From Candidatus Firestonebacteria bacterium RIFOXYD2_FULL_39_29 (GTDB taxonomy: Bacteria > Oederibacteriota > D2-FULL-39-29), in NCBI GenBank assembly GCA_001778375.1, contig MFGV01000086.1, positions 1-63,311 of the forward strand: DNA of 63,311 nucleotides, written 5' to 3'. Each line of letters begins with the position of its first letter. The first letter of the stretch is position 1. Under the pieces are notes generated by a model, which saw nothing but the letters and a program-made list of their open reading frames with translations, made no database searches and was not told the DNA's origin. This document shows positions 15,887 through 24,988 of this stretch, piece after piece. A program made the translations under genes and the position numbers.

Positions 15887-17185
15887 ATGAGGTGCAATAT
15901 TAACCAAACACTTTGTGTTATTGGTGCTTTTTTGATTTTTTGTACTCCTCTTTTTGGGACACCGGAAAAAACGGTTCTTAAAAATGGGATTACTATTATT
16001 TTGAATAAAGATACTTCTGCGCCTATTATTGCAGTTACGCTCTTTGTGAAAAATGGGTCATCCTATGAAACTAAGGAAAACAATGGTGTGACTAATCTTG
16101 CTTTTGAGCTTTTAATGAAAGGTACAGTGACGAAGGATGCGGAGAAGTTTGCGGAAGAAGTGGAATCTCTCGGTGCTTCACTTGATTCATCTGCAAACGA
16201 CGACTATTCCACTGTTTCTCTTGTTTCGGTTCAAAAGTATTTTCCTAAAGCGCTCGACCTTATGGCGGAAGCGGTTTTAACTCCGGTGTTTAATAAAGAC
16301 GAATTTGAAAAAGTACGGAAGGAAACTCTGGCGGCTATTAAATCCCGCGAGGACCGCAATTTTGAGTTCACTTACCGTAACTTTAAAGAAGTATTCTATG
16401 AAGGACATTTCTACCGGCTGGATAAACTGGGGACAAAGGAATCACTTTCTAAGATCTCCCCGGAGGATGTGAGCAAAGCTTATTTGTCCGGCCTTTCGGC
16501 TTCCCGTATCGTTATCGCGGTATCAGGGGATTATTTTCCGGATATTATGGAAATGCTGGAAAAAAGATTTGGAAATATTAAAAGTAAAGATGAAGGTTCT
16601 TTGAAACAAGGAAGCACGGATTTTAAACTGGAAAAAAACGGAGAAACCAGGGTCGTAAGTGAAAAAGCGCAGTCCATGCTCCTCATAGGGTATCCTGCTC
16701 CTTCGATTGATAGTGCTGATTTTCCGGAGATCAAAGTTTTAAGTTCTGCAATAGGCGGCGGGATGAGTTCAAAGCTCTTTAATGACCTAAGAGAAAAACA
16801 GGGTCTGGCTTATGAGATAGGTTCTTTTTATCCGACAAAATTATACAGCAGTCATTTTGTTTTTTACGCGGGCACACGGAAGGAAAATATTGAAAAACTA
16901 AAAGCGGGGATATTTGAGCAGGTGGAGAAAATTAAAACAGGGGATGCTTTAAATGATGCTGATATCACCGCGGCGAAAAATTATATAGTGGGTAATTTTT
17001 ACCTGGACAAACAAACAAATGCCAGAAAAGCCTGGTATCTTGGCTGGTACGAGATAATGGGAAAAGGTTTTGCGTATATTGACGGTTACGCCGAGGATAT
17101 TTCAAAAGTAACGAAAGCCGATGTTAATAGGGCGGCCGGGAAATATTTTAATAACTATGTATTAGCCGTAATGGAAAGCAAATAA
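15887..17185 (+). CDS. M16 family protein lacking the zinc motif (non-catalytic subunit)
   Basis: A 432-residue secreted M16 relative with a signal peptide (hydrophobic stretch, then LFGTPEKT). The segment that should hold HxxEH reads NGVTNLAFELLMKG, with no His, so it cannot bind zinc normally. The C-terminal lobe is well kept (GGGMSSKLFNDLREKQGLAYEIG). In two-gene M16 systems one subunit carries zinc and the other supplies substrate-binding residues; with the lipoprotein at 13746 this makes a plausible heterodimer. The stop abuts the rpoN start directly (TAAATG). No clear ribosome site is seen before the ATG. Confidence 0.85.
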   Translation: MRCNINQTLCVIGAFLIFCTPLFGTPEKTVLKNGITIILNKDTSAPIIAVTLFVKNGSSYETKENNGVTNLAFELLMKGTVTKDAEKFAEEVESLGASLDSSANDDYSTVSLVSVQKYFPKALDLMAEAVLTPVFNKDEFEKVRKETLAAIKSREDRNFEFTYRNFKEVFYEGHFYRLDKLGTKESLSKISPEDVSKAYLSGLSASRIVIAVSGDYFPDIMEMLEKRFGNIKSKDEGSLKQGSTDFKLEKNGETRVVSEKAQSMLLIGYPAPSIDSADFPEIKVLSSAIGGGMSSKLFNDLREKQGLAYEIGSFYPTKLYSSHFVFYAGTRKENIEKLKAGIFEQVEKIKTGDALNDADITAAKNYIVGNFYLDKQTNARKAWYLGWYEIMGKGFAYIDGYAEDISKVTKADVNRAAGKYFNNYVLAVMESK

Positions 17186-18601
17186 ATGGGTGAGGATCAG
17201 AGATTAGAGTTAAGACAGGGCCAGCGGTTGATCCTTAGTCCGCTTTTACAGCAGTCGCTTAAGATACTGCAGCTTCCTGCTATAGAATTAAAAGAATATA
17301 TAGATGAAGAACTGGAAAAAAATCCGGTTCTGGAAACTGCCGAAAGGGAGCCTGAGCTTCCGGCGGCGGAAAAAGATGACGGGTCTTTGGACATAGAAAA
17401 GCTTGCGGAACACTTTGCAAAAGAAGGTTCAGGGCCGGATACTTATGAAGAAAGAGAACGCGGCAAAAAACCTGATATTGATTATGAAAATTTGGCCCAT
17501 ACCAGGTATTCGCTTGAAGAGCATCTTTTGTTCCAGTTGCATATGTCGGATATTCCGGAAGATGAACTGAAAGTCGCTGAATATTTGATAGGAAATATCA
17601 ATGAAGACGGGTATCTTCTTGTAAGCGTTGAAGAAGCTGCAGAAAAAGCCGGTGTTCCCGTAGAAACAGGGGTAAAAGCGCTGGCGGTGATTCAGGGTTT
17701 TGATCCGACGGGAGTAGGTGCAATAAACCTCAGAGAATGCCTTAAAATTCAGCTTAAAGCAAAGGGTCTGGAGGCGACACTTTCGTATAAGCTGGTGGAG
17801 TTATACTGGGAAGAGTTTGAAAAAGGACATCTTGAGGTTATAGCGGAAAAAGAGAAAATAGATATTAAGAATGTTTATAAAGCTATTGAGGTTATCTCAA
17901 AACTTGAACCAAAACCCGGGTTAGAGGTTAATGATTCTGAAGTGCGGTATATTGTGCCGGATATTCTGGTGGAAAAAGATGAGAACGGGAGTTTCAGAAT
18001 CAGTTTAAATAACGAAGGCGTTCCATTTTTAAAGATAAGCAAATTTTACAGGGAGATGAGTCAAAAAGCAAATATTACTCTCGAAGAAAAGAAGTTTTTG
18101 AAAGACAAATTCAGCTCTGCAGTCTGGTTGATCAATGCGATAGGCCAGAGAAAAAAGACACTTTTAAAAGTTACAGCGGCGATAATTGAAGCGCAGAAGG
18201 ATTTTCTGGAAAACGGAACTGACTATTTGAAACCGCTGGCTTTAAAAGAGATAAGCGAGAAAATAGGGATGCATCAATCTACGGTCTCAAGGGTCACGGC
18301 GGGAAAGTATGTGCAGACTCCGAAGGGTATTTTCCCCTTCAGGTTTTTCTTTAATGTAAAAATTGCAACAGGCGAAGGGGGGCCGTGTGTGGCTTCCAGA
18401 GCCGTAAAAGATGCTATAAAAAATATAATAGAGGAGGATAAAAACGGGAACATGAGCGACAGCAAGATCCAAATTGTATTGGGTGAGCTGGGTTTTAAAG
18501 TTTCCAGACGTACTGTAGCAAAATACCGGGAAGGAATGAAAATACTTCCGGCGATAAAAAGAAAAATTCTTGGTAAAATGAAAGGGGGAAGTCTTCAATG
18601 A
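17186..18601 (+). CDS. rpoN: RNA polymerase sigma-54 factor
   Basis: Directs RNA polymerase to -24/-12 promoters that need AAA+ enhancer-binding proteins. Region I is seen in QGQRLILSPLLQQSLKILQL and ELEKNPVLE. The core-binding domain includes DPTGVGAINLRECL, and the HTH is around MHQSTVSRVTAGKYVQTP. The RpoN box is SRRTVAKYRE at about 440-449 with one change from the usual ARRTVTKYRE. 471 residues is normal. It begins directly after the M16 stop and overlaps the EIIA gene by 4 nt, the classic rpoN-ptsN linkage of proteobacteria. No enhancer-binding protein is in the window. Confidence 0.96.
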   Translation: MGEDQRLELRQGQRLILSPLLQQSLKILQLPAIELKEYIDEELEKNPVLETAEREPELPAAEKDDGSLDIEKLAEHFAKEGSGPDTYEERERGKKPDIDYENLAHTRYSLEEHLLFQLHMSDIPEDELKVAEYLIGNINEDGYLLVSVEEAAEKAGVPVETGVKALAVIQGFDPTGVGAINLRECLKIQLKAKGLEATLSYKLVELYWEEFEKGHLEVIAEKEKIDIKNVYKAIEVISKLEPKPGLEVNDSEVRYIVPDILVEKDENGSFRISLNNEGVPFLKISKFYREMSQKANITLEEKKFLKDKFSSAVWLINAIGQRKKTLLKVTAAIIEAQKDFLENGTDYLKPLALKEISEKIGMHQSTVSRVTAGKYVQTPKGIFPFRFFFNVKIATGEGGPCVASRAVKDAIKNIIEEDKNGNMSDSKIQIVLGELGFKVSRRTVAKYREGMKILPAIKRKILGKMKGGSLQ

Positions 18602-19062
18602 AGATTGCCGATTTTTTGTCGAAAGATTGTATTAAGATAGGACTAACGTCCAAAAGTAAAAAGGATGTACTTGAGGAAATGGTGGACGTACTGGCTGCGG
18701 CAGGTAAGATAAAGGATAAAAAGAAAGTGCTGGAGGCTCTTATGGAAAGAGAAGAGCTTGGTTCTACCGGTATCGGACAGGGTGTAGCCATTCCGCACGG
18801 CAAGACCGATGAAGTGGGTGAGATTGTGGCAGCTTTTGGGCTTTCAAAAGACGGAGTAGGTTTTGATACTCTGGACGGAGATCCTGTGAATATATTTTTC
18901 CTCTTGCTAGCTCCTCATAATGCGAGTGGTATACATTTGAAATCTCTGGCAAAAATTTCAGGCTTACTAAAAGATAAATATTTCAGAAAGGCATTGTCAG
19001 GATGTCATAAAGCAGAAGATGTATTGGGAGTAATTTCCAGCGAAGAAAAGCTTAAGACTTGA
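18598..19062 (+). CDS. PTS EIIA, fructose/nitrogen-regulatory type
   Basis: A 154-residue phosphocarrier of the EIIA-Fru/Ntr family. The phosphorylated residue is His67 in GVAIPHGKTDEV; the TGIGQG loop before it and LLAPHNASGIHLKSLAKIS after it are typical. There is no attached EIIB or membrane domain, so a regulatory PtsN-like role is likely rather than sugar transport. The position between rpoN and hprK supports that. Whether it is fed by the EI/HPr pair encoded 7 kb downstream in the same gene run is inference, but no EI-Ntr is present here. Confidence 0.93.
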   Translation: MKIADFLSKDCIKIGLTSKSKKDVLEEMVDVLAAAGKIKDKKKVLEALMEREELGSTGIGQGVAIPHGKTDEVGEIVAAFGLSKDGVGFDTLDGDPVNIFFLLLAPHNASGIHLKSLAKISGLLKDKYFRKALSGCHKAEDVLGVISSEEKLKT

Positions 19063-19071
19063 AATATTAAA

Positions 19072-20013
19072 ATGAGCATATCCGTTGGAGAACTGTTTAA
19101 AGACAGAAAGACTGACCTTGACCTGGAATTAGTTGCCGGAGAAGCCGGACTGGGAAAAGAATTGTGCGTGGCCGATGTTAACAGATGCGGGCTTGCGCTT
19201 ACCGGGTATTTTGATTATTTTGCTTCGGAAAGAATACAGGTTATTGGTAATGCGGAGGTCGAGTATTTGAAAAAACTTGACCAGGAAATAAAAAAAGAAG
19301 TTCTGGAGAAAATCTTTTCTCACCGTATTCCCATGCTTGTTATCTGTCGGAGTCTTCCGGCTGCGAAGGAAATAATACGGGTTGCCAATCTTCATGAGGT
19401 GCCGGTATTTAAAACCCCGGTGTTTACTACCAAGTTTATAAGTGAAATAACTAATTATCTTGAAGAGAAGTTTGCTCCAAAAACCAGGATACACGGAGTG
19501 ATGGTCGATGTTTATGGCGTAGGTGTCCTAATTACCGGAAAAAGCGGTGTGGGAAAGAGCGAATGCGCTCTTGATCTTGTCAAAAGAGGTCACCGGCTTG
19601 TTGCTGACGATTTAGTGGAAGTGATTAGAACTTCAGATAAAGGTCTTTTTGGCTTTCCCCAGAAACTTCTCAGGTTTTATCTGGAAGTAAGAGGTCTCGG
19701 AATAGTCAATATTAAAGAACTTTTTGGGGTGGGAGCTACAAGAGACAGAAAAAGAGTTGAGCTGGTCGTACAGATGGAAGAGTGGGACGAGAAAAAAAAT
19801 TATGAACGGGTCGGACAGCAGGAACAGTATCATGATATTCTGGAAGTAAGGGTGCCAAAAATTACGATACCGGTAAAGCCGGGAAGAAATATTGCAATAA
19901 TAGTCGAAGTAGCTGCGATGCAGGGTCGGCTTAAAAAAATGGGTTATTCCTCTGTTGATGAACTTGAAAAGAATGTTTTATCGGAAATGGAGAAAGGGAA
20001 GCATAAAAATTGA
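19072..20013 (+). CDS. hprK: HPr kinase/phosphorylase
   Basis: Bifunctional enzyme that phosphorylates HPr on Ser46 with ATP or PPi and removes the phosphate again. The N-terminal domain (1-130) is followed by His141 in IHGVMVDVYG, the Walker A GKSGVGKS (156-163), HRLVADDLVEV and the HprK signature LEVRGLGIVNI. 313 residues is normal. It overlaps the yvcK-like gene (TTGA). The partner HPr in this operon has Ser46 in the usual context. In Firmicutes HPr-Ser-P acts through CcpA; no CcpA-like gene is visible here. Confidence 0.97.
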   Translation: MSISVGELFKDRKTDLDLELVAGEAGLGKELCVADVNRCGLALTGYFDYFASERIQVIGNAEVEYLKKLDQEIKKEVLEKIFSHRIPMLVICRSLPAAKEIIRVANLHEVPVFKTPVFTTKFISEITNYLEEKFAPKTRIHGVMVDVYGVGVLITGKSGVGKSECALDLVKRGHRLVADDLVEVIRTSDKGLFGFPQKLLRFYLEVRGLGIVNIKELFGVGATRDRKRVELVVQMEEWDEKKNYERVGQQEQYHDILEVRVPKITIPVKPGRNIAIIVEVAAMQGRLKKMGYSSVDELEKNVLSEMEKGKHKN

Positions 20014-21260
20014 AAGAAAATGGAATTTCAAAATGGTACAATTCCAAAGCCGTGATAAGGATCTGGGTTTTTCTGATACTGGTCTCGGTAGTGGTATTTT
20101 TTGTAGGTTTTCAGGGTGTACTCGGAAGTGTAGTTCCTGAATGGGATTTTTTAAAGTTTATCTCAGCTAAAAAGACCTCGGCTTTTGTAAGGAATATGAT
20201 ATTTAGGTCGTCAAAATACGTAACTATTGATCTGATATTTATAGGTCTGGGAATCTGGGGTATGTATTTTGCGGTTAAAAGAGGGTTGTATTCAATTCTA
20301 ACTGTACTTAAACCGTCTAACAAAAATGATTTTGTTGGGAGTGTTTATGAGCGGTTGAAATTAACCAGAGGTCCGAAAGTTACTGTAATAGGCGGGGCCA
20401 GCGGGATTATGCCTGTGCTCCATGGTCTCAAAAAGTATACAAACAATATACATGCCGTTATACTTCCGACGGAGAAAAACATAAGAAGTACCCTGGTTGC
20501 TCTTTCAGATACAAAAACATTAAATAAGCTTTTAAGTTACAGGTTTGAATCAGCAAAGCTTAAAGAGTTTAACTTTGGTGATCTTTTTGTAAAGGCAATG
20601 AAAGATGTTTCAGGGGATACTGTGAATGCTTTGAACGAATCGGCAAATGTTTTTTCGCTCTCAGGCCGGATATACCCGTTGACCAAGGATCCGGTTATTG
20701 TGGAATTCAAAGTAAAGGACGGAAAAAAAGTCACAGAGGAAGAATATTTAATAAAAAATAATTTAAAAGTAATATCGGTCAGGATCCAAACAGAAGATTA
20801 CAGAGTGAATGAGCAGGCGCTTGAAATAATAAAAAGCTCGGATGCCGTAATAATTGGCCCCGGGAGTTTGTATGCCACTATTTTACCTTCTCTGCTTGTG
20901 AAAGGTGTTCCGGAAGCTCTTTTTGGCTCACGGGGCATTAAGATATTTGTGCTTAATTTAATGACACAAAAATATGAGGGCGGAAATCATACTGCAAGCG
21001 AACAAATTAAAACGATACTGGACTATGCAGGAGAACCGGTGATAGATGTTGCCGTAATCAATAAAAATGCTGTTCCTGAAGAAGCACTTTTGAAATACCG
21101 GCGTTTCCGGGCCGGCAGCATCCTTGTGGATGAGGCTAATTTGAAAGAATTTGGGATCGCAGTATCAAAAAGAAGTATGCTCAAAATTACAGAGGACGGA
21201 CTTATCCGGCATGATTCACAGGCTCTTGGAAGGGCTCTTATTAAACTAATATCTATATGA
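20010..21260 (+). CDS. Membrane-anchored YvcK/CofD-like protein
   Basis: Relative of the gluconeogenesis factor YvcK, which binds UDP-sugars and controls carbon use and cell shape. The first about 100 residues add two hydrophobic segments (IWVFLILVSVVVFFVGF and YVTIDLIFIGLGIWGMYF) that soluble YvcK lacks. The YvcK domain starts KVTVIGGASGIMPVLHGLKKY and keeps IIGPGSLYATILPSLLVKGV. The highly conserved DDGGSSGRLR stretch is replaced by LPTEKNIRSTL, so ligand binding may differ. It starts at TTG overlapping the hprK stop. YvcK/HPr/HprK linkage is also known in Firmicutes. Confidence 0.8.
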   Translation: MKENGISKWYNSKAVIRIWVFLILVSVVVFFVGFQGVLGSVVPEWDFLKFISAKKTSAFVRNMIFRSSKYVTIDLIFIGLGIWGMYFAVKRGLYSILTVLKPSNKNDFVGSVYERLKLTRGPKVTVIGGASGIMPVLHGLKKYTNNIHAVILPTEKNIRSTLVALSDTKTLNKLLSYRFESAKLKEFNFGDLFVKAMKDVSGDTVNALNESANVFSLSGRIYPLTKDPVIVEFKVKDGKKVTEEEYLIKNNLKVISVRIQTEDYRVNEQALEIIKSSDAVIIGPGSLYATILPSLLVKGVPEALFGSRGIKIFVLNLMTQKYEGGNHTASEQIKTILDYAGEPVIDVAVINKNAVPEEALLKYRRFRAGSILVDEANLKEFGIAVSKRSMLKITEDGLIRHDSQALGRALIKLISI

Positions 21261-21279
21261 CAAATAAGGAAGGTTAAGT

Positions 21280-21687
21280 ATGATAGGAATAGTAATTGTT
21301 TCGCATGGTAATCTTTGTGAATCACTGGTGTATACTTCTCAGATGATCCTTGGAAAACAGGATAAAATTATCCCGGTTCCGTTAACGCCTTCGGAGGGAC
21401 TGGACGATTTAAAAGAAAAAATGCACAAAGCAGTCGAAGAATTAAATTCTCCCGAAGGAGTACTTATTCTTTCTGATATGTTCGGAGGAAGCGCCGCCAA
21501 TGTAAGTGCTGCTTTTCTGAGTACTCATAAAGTTGGAGTTGTTACAGGTGTAAGCCTTCCCATGCTTTTAGAATCAATGCTTTCCCGTACTTCTTATACA
21601 GATGTAAAACAGCTCGCGAAGCACATTACAGAAAAAAGCAGAGGTTCAATAATAAATATGGGGGATATACACAAAACATGCCGGTAG
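21280..21687 (+). CDS. PTS mannose-family EIIA
   Basis: A 135-residue EIIA of the mannose/fructose/sorbose PTS family, receiving phosphate from HPr on His9 (IVIVSHGNLCESL). LSDMFGGSAANVSAA and VVTGVSLPMLLE are family hallmarks. It is a separate protein rather than an IIAB fusion. AAGG precedes the ATG, and it overlaps the EIIB gene by 10 nt. Confidence 0.95.
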   Translation: MIGIVIVSHGNLCESLVYTSQMILGKQDKIIPVPLTPSEGLDDLKEKMHKAVEELNSPEGVLILSDMFGGSAANVSAAFLSTHKVGVVTGVSLPMLLESMLSRTSYTDVKQLAKHITEKSRGSIINMGDIHKTCR

Positions 21688-22181
21688 TACTCTTTAGAAT
21701 TGATGATAGATTAATCCATGGTCAGGTTGTAGTCGGATGGGTTAATGCTTTAAAAGCCGATTATATTATTGTAATAAATGATGCAGTAGCGAGAAATGAG
21801 CTGCAAAAGTGCCTTTTAAAGATGGCTGTTCCGCCGGAGATCAAGGTTGATATTTTTACCGTTGGTGAATTTAATCTTAAAAATGACAGTAAGGAACTTC
21901 TGGAAAAACGTGTTATTATTCTTACTTCAAACCCCGAGGACTGCTTACGGCTCTATGAAAAAGGTTTTAAAATGGAAGAGATTAATCTTGGAGGGATGAG
22001 ACACTCTGAAAACAGAAAACAATTTACTAATTGCATATATCTGAACAATAATGATATTGCGGTATTTAAAAAACTGAGTGAAAAGGGAGTAAGAGTGGAA
22101 GTTAAAATGCTTCCTGTAGATAAAGGAACCGATCTTTATCAGTGTTTGTTGAAGGGGGGCTGTCACCTTGAAAAAGATTAA
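21678..22181 (+). CDS. PTS mannose-family EIIB
   Basis: A 167-residue EIIB with the phosphorylated His14 in the signature RIDDRLIHGQVVVGWV; later NLGGMRHS and MLPVDKGTDL also fit. It takes phosphate from EIIA and passes it to the sugar bound by IIC/IID. The reading frame overlaps the glucanotransferase gene by 14 nt, so the hydrolase is likely translationally coupled to the transporter subunits. Confidence 0.95.
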   Translation: MPVVLFRIDDRLIHGQVVVGWVNALKADYIIVINDAVARNELQKCLLKMAVPPEIKVDIFTVGEFNLKNDSKELLEKRVIILTSNPEDCLRLYEKGFKMEEINLGGMRHSENRKQFTNCIYLNNNDIAVFKKLSEKGVRVEVKMLPVDKGTDLYQCLLKGGCHLEKD

Positions 22182-24288
22182 TTTCATCTTTGGTGTCCAC
22201 AATCATCAGCCTGTGGGTAACTTTGATTTTGTGTTTGAGATGGCGATGAAAAAGTCCTACTTGCCTTTTTTAGAGGTTTTTGAGAAATTTAAAAATTTAA
22301 AAGTAGCTATTCATAACAGCGGTTCACTTCTCGAATGGATAGAAAAGAATTCTCCGGAATATATGGATAGGGTGAAAAAACTGGTGACAGCCGGACGTGC
22401 TGAAATTATTTCCGGAGGGTTTTACGAGCCGATATTTCCCCTTATTCCGGATAAAGACAGACATGGACAGATAAAGATGATGAACGGGTATATAAATCGT
22501 AAATTTGGCTGCAATCCTGGGGGGGGCTGGCTTACGGAACGGGTCTGGGAACCGTATCTGGCAAAGACTTTTGCAGAAGCGGGGCTAAAATACACTATTG
22601 TTGACGATACTCACTTTAAAAGTTCCGGTTTGAAAGAAAAAGAAATGCTTGGCTATTTTGTTACAGAAGAAGAAGGATTTAGACTCAATGTCTTTCCTAT
22701 AAACGCCAAGATGAGATATTTTGTTCCTTTTAGACAGCCTGAAGAGAGCATTGATTACCTTAGATCTCTGGCTACCGAAGAAGGCAATAATCTGGTCGTG
22801 TTGGCTGATGATGGCGAGAAGTTTGGAGTCTGGCCTGAAACCTATGAATGGGTTTATGGACAAAAGTGGCTGGAAAGATTCTTTACTGAACTTGAAAAAA
22901 ATCATGAGTGGATAAATGTAACTACTTTCTCGGAATATATGACTGCGCATAAACCAATATCTCGAATGTACATACCCACTACCTCTTATGATGAGATGTT
23001 GGAGTGGTGCATGCCGGCAGATACAATAAGTGAATATGATGATTTTGTCGGTTACTTGAAGGACCATAATATGTACGAAAGCGCAAGCAGATTTGTGAAA
23101 GGAGGGTATTTTAAGAATTTTTTAAACAAATATCCGGAGAGTAACAGTATGCAGAAAAAAATGGCGTATGTTTCCTCAAAAGTCAATAAGATTTGCGGGG
23201 TTGATGCGTCAGAAAGAGAGCCTCTTCGTCTTCTTTATTCGGGTCAATGTAATTGCGCCTACTGGCACGGAGTCTTCGGAGGCTTGTATCTTAATCATCT
23301 GAGATTTGCTAATTATACAAATTTGAATAAAGCTGAAAGGTTGGCTGATGAAATAAAATATAAAGGCAACCCCTGGTTGGAACATGAAATTATCGATATA
23401 GATAAGGACGGTAATAATGAAATCCTGATAAATAGTAATTACTATAACGTTTATCTTTCGCCTTCAAAAGGCGGGCATATTTTCGAATTGGATTACAAGT
23501 CGAGGGATTTTAATCTGTTGGATACTCTCTCCAGAAGGAAGGAAGCGTATCATACCGATTTGTTTAAAGCAAGAGAAGAGGATAACGGAAAACACCGGTC
23601 AATTCATGAGATTGCAAGGCAGTTTGATGCCAATATTAAAAAAGATCTGATATATGATTCGTACAGGCGTCTTTCGCTTATTGATCACTTTCTTGGAAAT
23701 GATACCTTTCTGGAAGAGTTTAGAAGAAATAAATATACAGAAGGCGGTGATTTTATAGAAAAGGAGTATGCCAGTTCGTTGGAAGTGACTGAAGACCGGA
23801 TTGCGGTTAAGCTCGAAAGAACTGCGGAAGTATTTTTTGCAAAGTTTAATGTGGTGAAAACTGTTACGGTTAAAAAGAACAACCCTGTTATAGATATAGA
23901 ATACAAAATAACCAATCTCTCGGGAAGTCAGCTGGACACCAGATTTGGTGTAGAATTTAATTTTGGAATGCTTGGGGGGGATTCTCCGGATAGATTCTAT
24001 TATTCTCCGGGCAGGGATTTAAAAGACACACGGATGATCAGTGTGGGTGAAGAAAAAGGCGTGAAAATATTCGGGATTATCGATAAATGGCTGAAAGTGG
24101 ATATCAATCTGGAATCGGAAGAGGAATTTGATTTTTGGCGTTTTCCGATAGAAACTGTTTCTCAGGCTATAGGCAGGCTTGAAAAGGTTTATCAAAGTTC
24201 AGCAACTCTTTTAAGCTGGAAACTTTCTTTCAAACCAAAAGAATCAAAAGTAATTAAAATAAAAAAGAAGGTGTTAGATGTTCGTTGA
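22168..24288 (+). CDS. GH57 4-alpha-glucanotransferase/alpha-amylase-like enzyme
   Basis: A 706-residue retaining glycoside hydrolase family 57 enzyme with the C-terminal DUF1925/DUF1926 domains typical of 4-alpha-glucanotransferases. The start GVHNHQPVGNF is the first GH57 conserved region. Nucleophile Glu124 lies in GWLTERVWEP and acid/base Asp214 in VLADDGEKFGVWP, matching the spacing of the Thermococcus litoralis enzyme. The TTG start is 8 nt after GGGGGG (22154-22159). There is no signal peptide, so it acts on cytoplasmic glucan. Its place between EIIB and EIIC suggests that the PTS substrate is linked to maltodextrin or glycogen metabolism (inference). Confidence 0.92.
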   Translation: MKKINFIFGVHNHQPVGNFDFVFEMAMKKSYLPFLEVFEKFKNLKVAIHNSGSLLEWIEKNSPEYMDRVKKLVTAGRAEIISGGFYEPIFPLIPDKDRHGQIKMMNGYINRKFGCNPGGGWLTERVWEPYLAKTFAEAGLKYTIVDDTHFKSSGLKEKEMLGYFVTEEEGFRLNVFPINAKMRYFVPFRQPEESIDYLRSLATEEGNNLVVLADDGEKFGVWPETYEWVYGQKWLERFFTELEKNHEWINVTTFSEYMTAHKPISRMYIPTTSYDEMLEWCMPADTISEYDDFVGYLKDHNMYESASRFVKGGYFKNFLNKYPESNSMQKKMAYVSSKVNKICGVDASEREPLRLLYSGQCNCAYWHGVFGGLYLNHLRFANYTNLNKAERLADEIKYKGNPWLEHEIIDIDKDGNNEILINSNYYNVYLSPSKGGHIFELDYKSRDFNLLDTLSRRKEAYHTDLFKAREEDNGKHRSIHEIARQFDANIKKDLIYDSYRRLSLIDHFLGNDTFLEEFRRNKYTEGGDFIEKEYASSLEVTEDRIAVKLERTAEVFFAKFNVVKTVTVKKNNPVIDIEYKITNLSGSQLDTRFGVEFNFGMLGGDSPDRFYYSPGRDLKDTRMISVGEEKGVKIFGIIDKWLKVDINLESEEEFDFWRFPIETVSQAIGRLEKVYQSSATLLSWKLSFKPKESKVIKIKKKVLDVR

Positions 24289-24979
24289 TATATTATTAAT
24301 AAGTATAATCGCAGGAATAATCGCCATAGACGTGAGGACGATAGGCGGAACCATGTTGTCTCGCCCCTTGGTTGTAGGACCTCTTGTCGGACTGATGCTT
24401 GGTGATGTTAGTATCGGCTTTTATGTGGCAATACTGGTAGAACTTTTGTGGATAGGGCTGCTTCCTATAGGCGCGTATCTTCCGGTGGAGACTTTGCCCA
24501 TTACTACAGTTACAGTAAGTCTGACTATTCTGCTTAAAGAAGTCGTAGCAATCCCTGTCCCCGCTCTTTTGATATTTGCTTTGATGGCTTCAATACCATT
24601 GGGGTATATCGGTAGATGGGCGGAAGTGCATATCAGGAATCTTAATTCGGCGATGTCCGCTTCTCTTGTCAAGGAGGCGGAAAAAGGGGATTTCTCTCGC
24701 ATCTCCCTGATTCAGGGCGTTAATATATTTATCACCTTTCTGAAAAATTTTATACTTTGCTTTGTCCCTGTTTTTTTTGGATTGGAATTGTTTCAAAATA
24801 TAGTTAATTCCATGCCTTTGCAGTTTAAAGAAGGAGTACTTTATGCAAATTGGCTGATCCCGGCTCTTGGCTTTGCCGTAGTCATGGAGATATTCTTAGT
24901 TGCTAAGCATGTAAAAGGTTTCTTTTTGAGCTATTTTATTTCAATTGCACTTTTTTACGCAATGAAAGTTATTAAGTGA
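24278..24979 (+). CDS. PTS mannose-family EIIC
   Basis: A 233-residue membrane subunit that forms, with IID, the sugar channel of a mannose-type PTS. DVRTIGGTMLSRPLVVGPLVGL, interrupted at LMLGD, and VELLWIGLLPIGAYLPVE are characteristic. About six to seven hydrophobic segments are present. The start overlaps the end of the GH57 gene by 11 nt. Sequence alone does not reveal the sugar. Confidence 0.93.
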   Translation: MFVDILLISIIAGIIAIDVRTIGGTMLSRPLVVGPLVGLMLGDVSIGFYVAILVELLWIGLLPIGAYLPVETLPITTVTVSLTILLKEVVAIPVPALLIFALMASIPLGYIGRWAEVHIRNLNSAMSASLVKEAEKGDFSRISLIQGVNIFITFLKNFILCFVPVFFGLELFQNIVNSMPLQFKEGVLYANWLIPALGFAVVMEIFLVAKHVKGFFLSYFISIALFYAMKVIK

Positions 24980-24988
24980 CCGGAGGTT

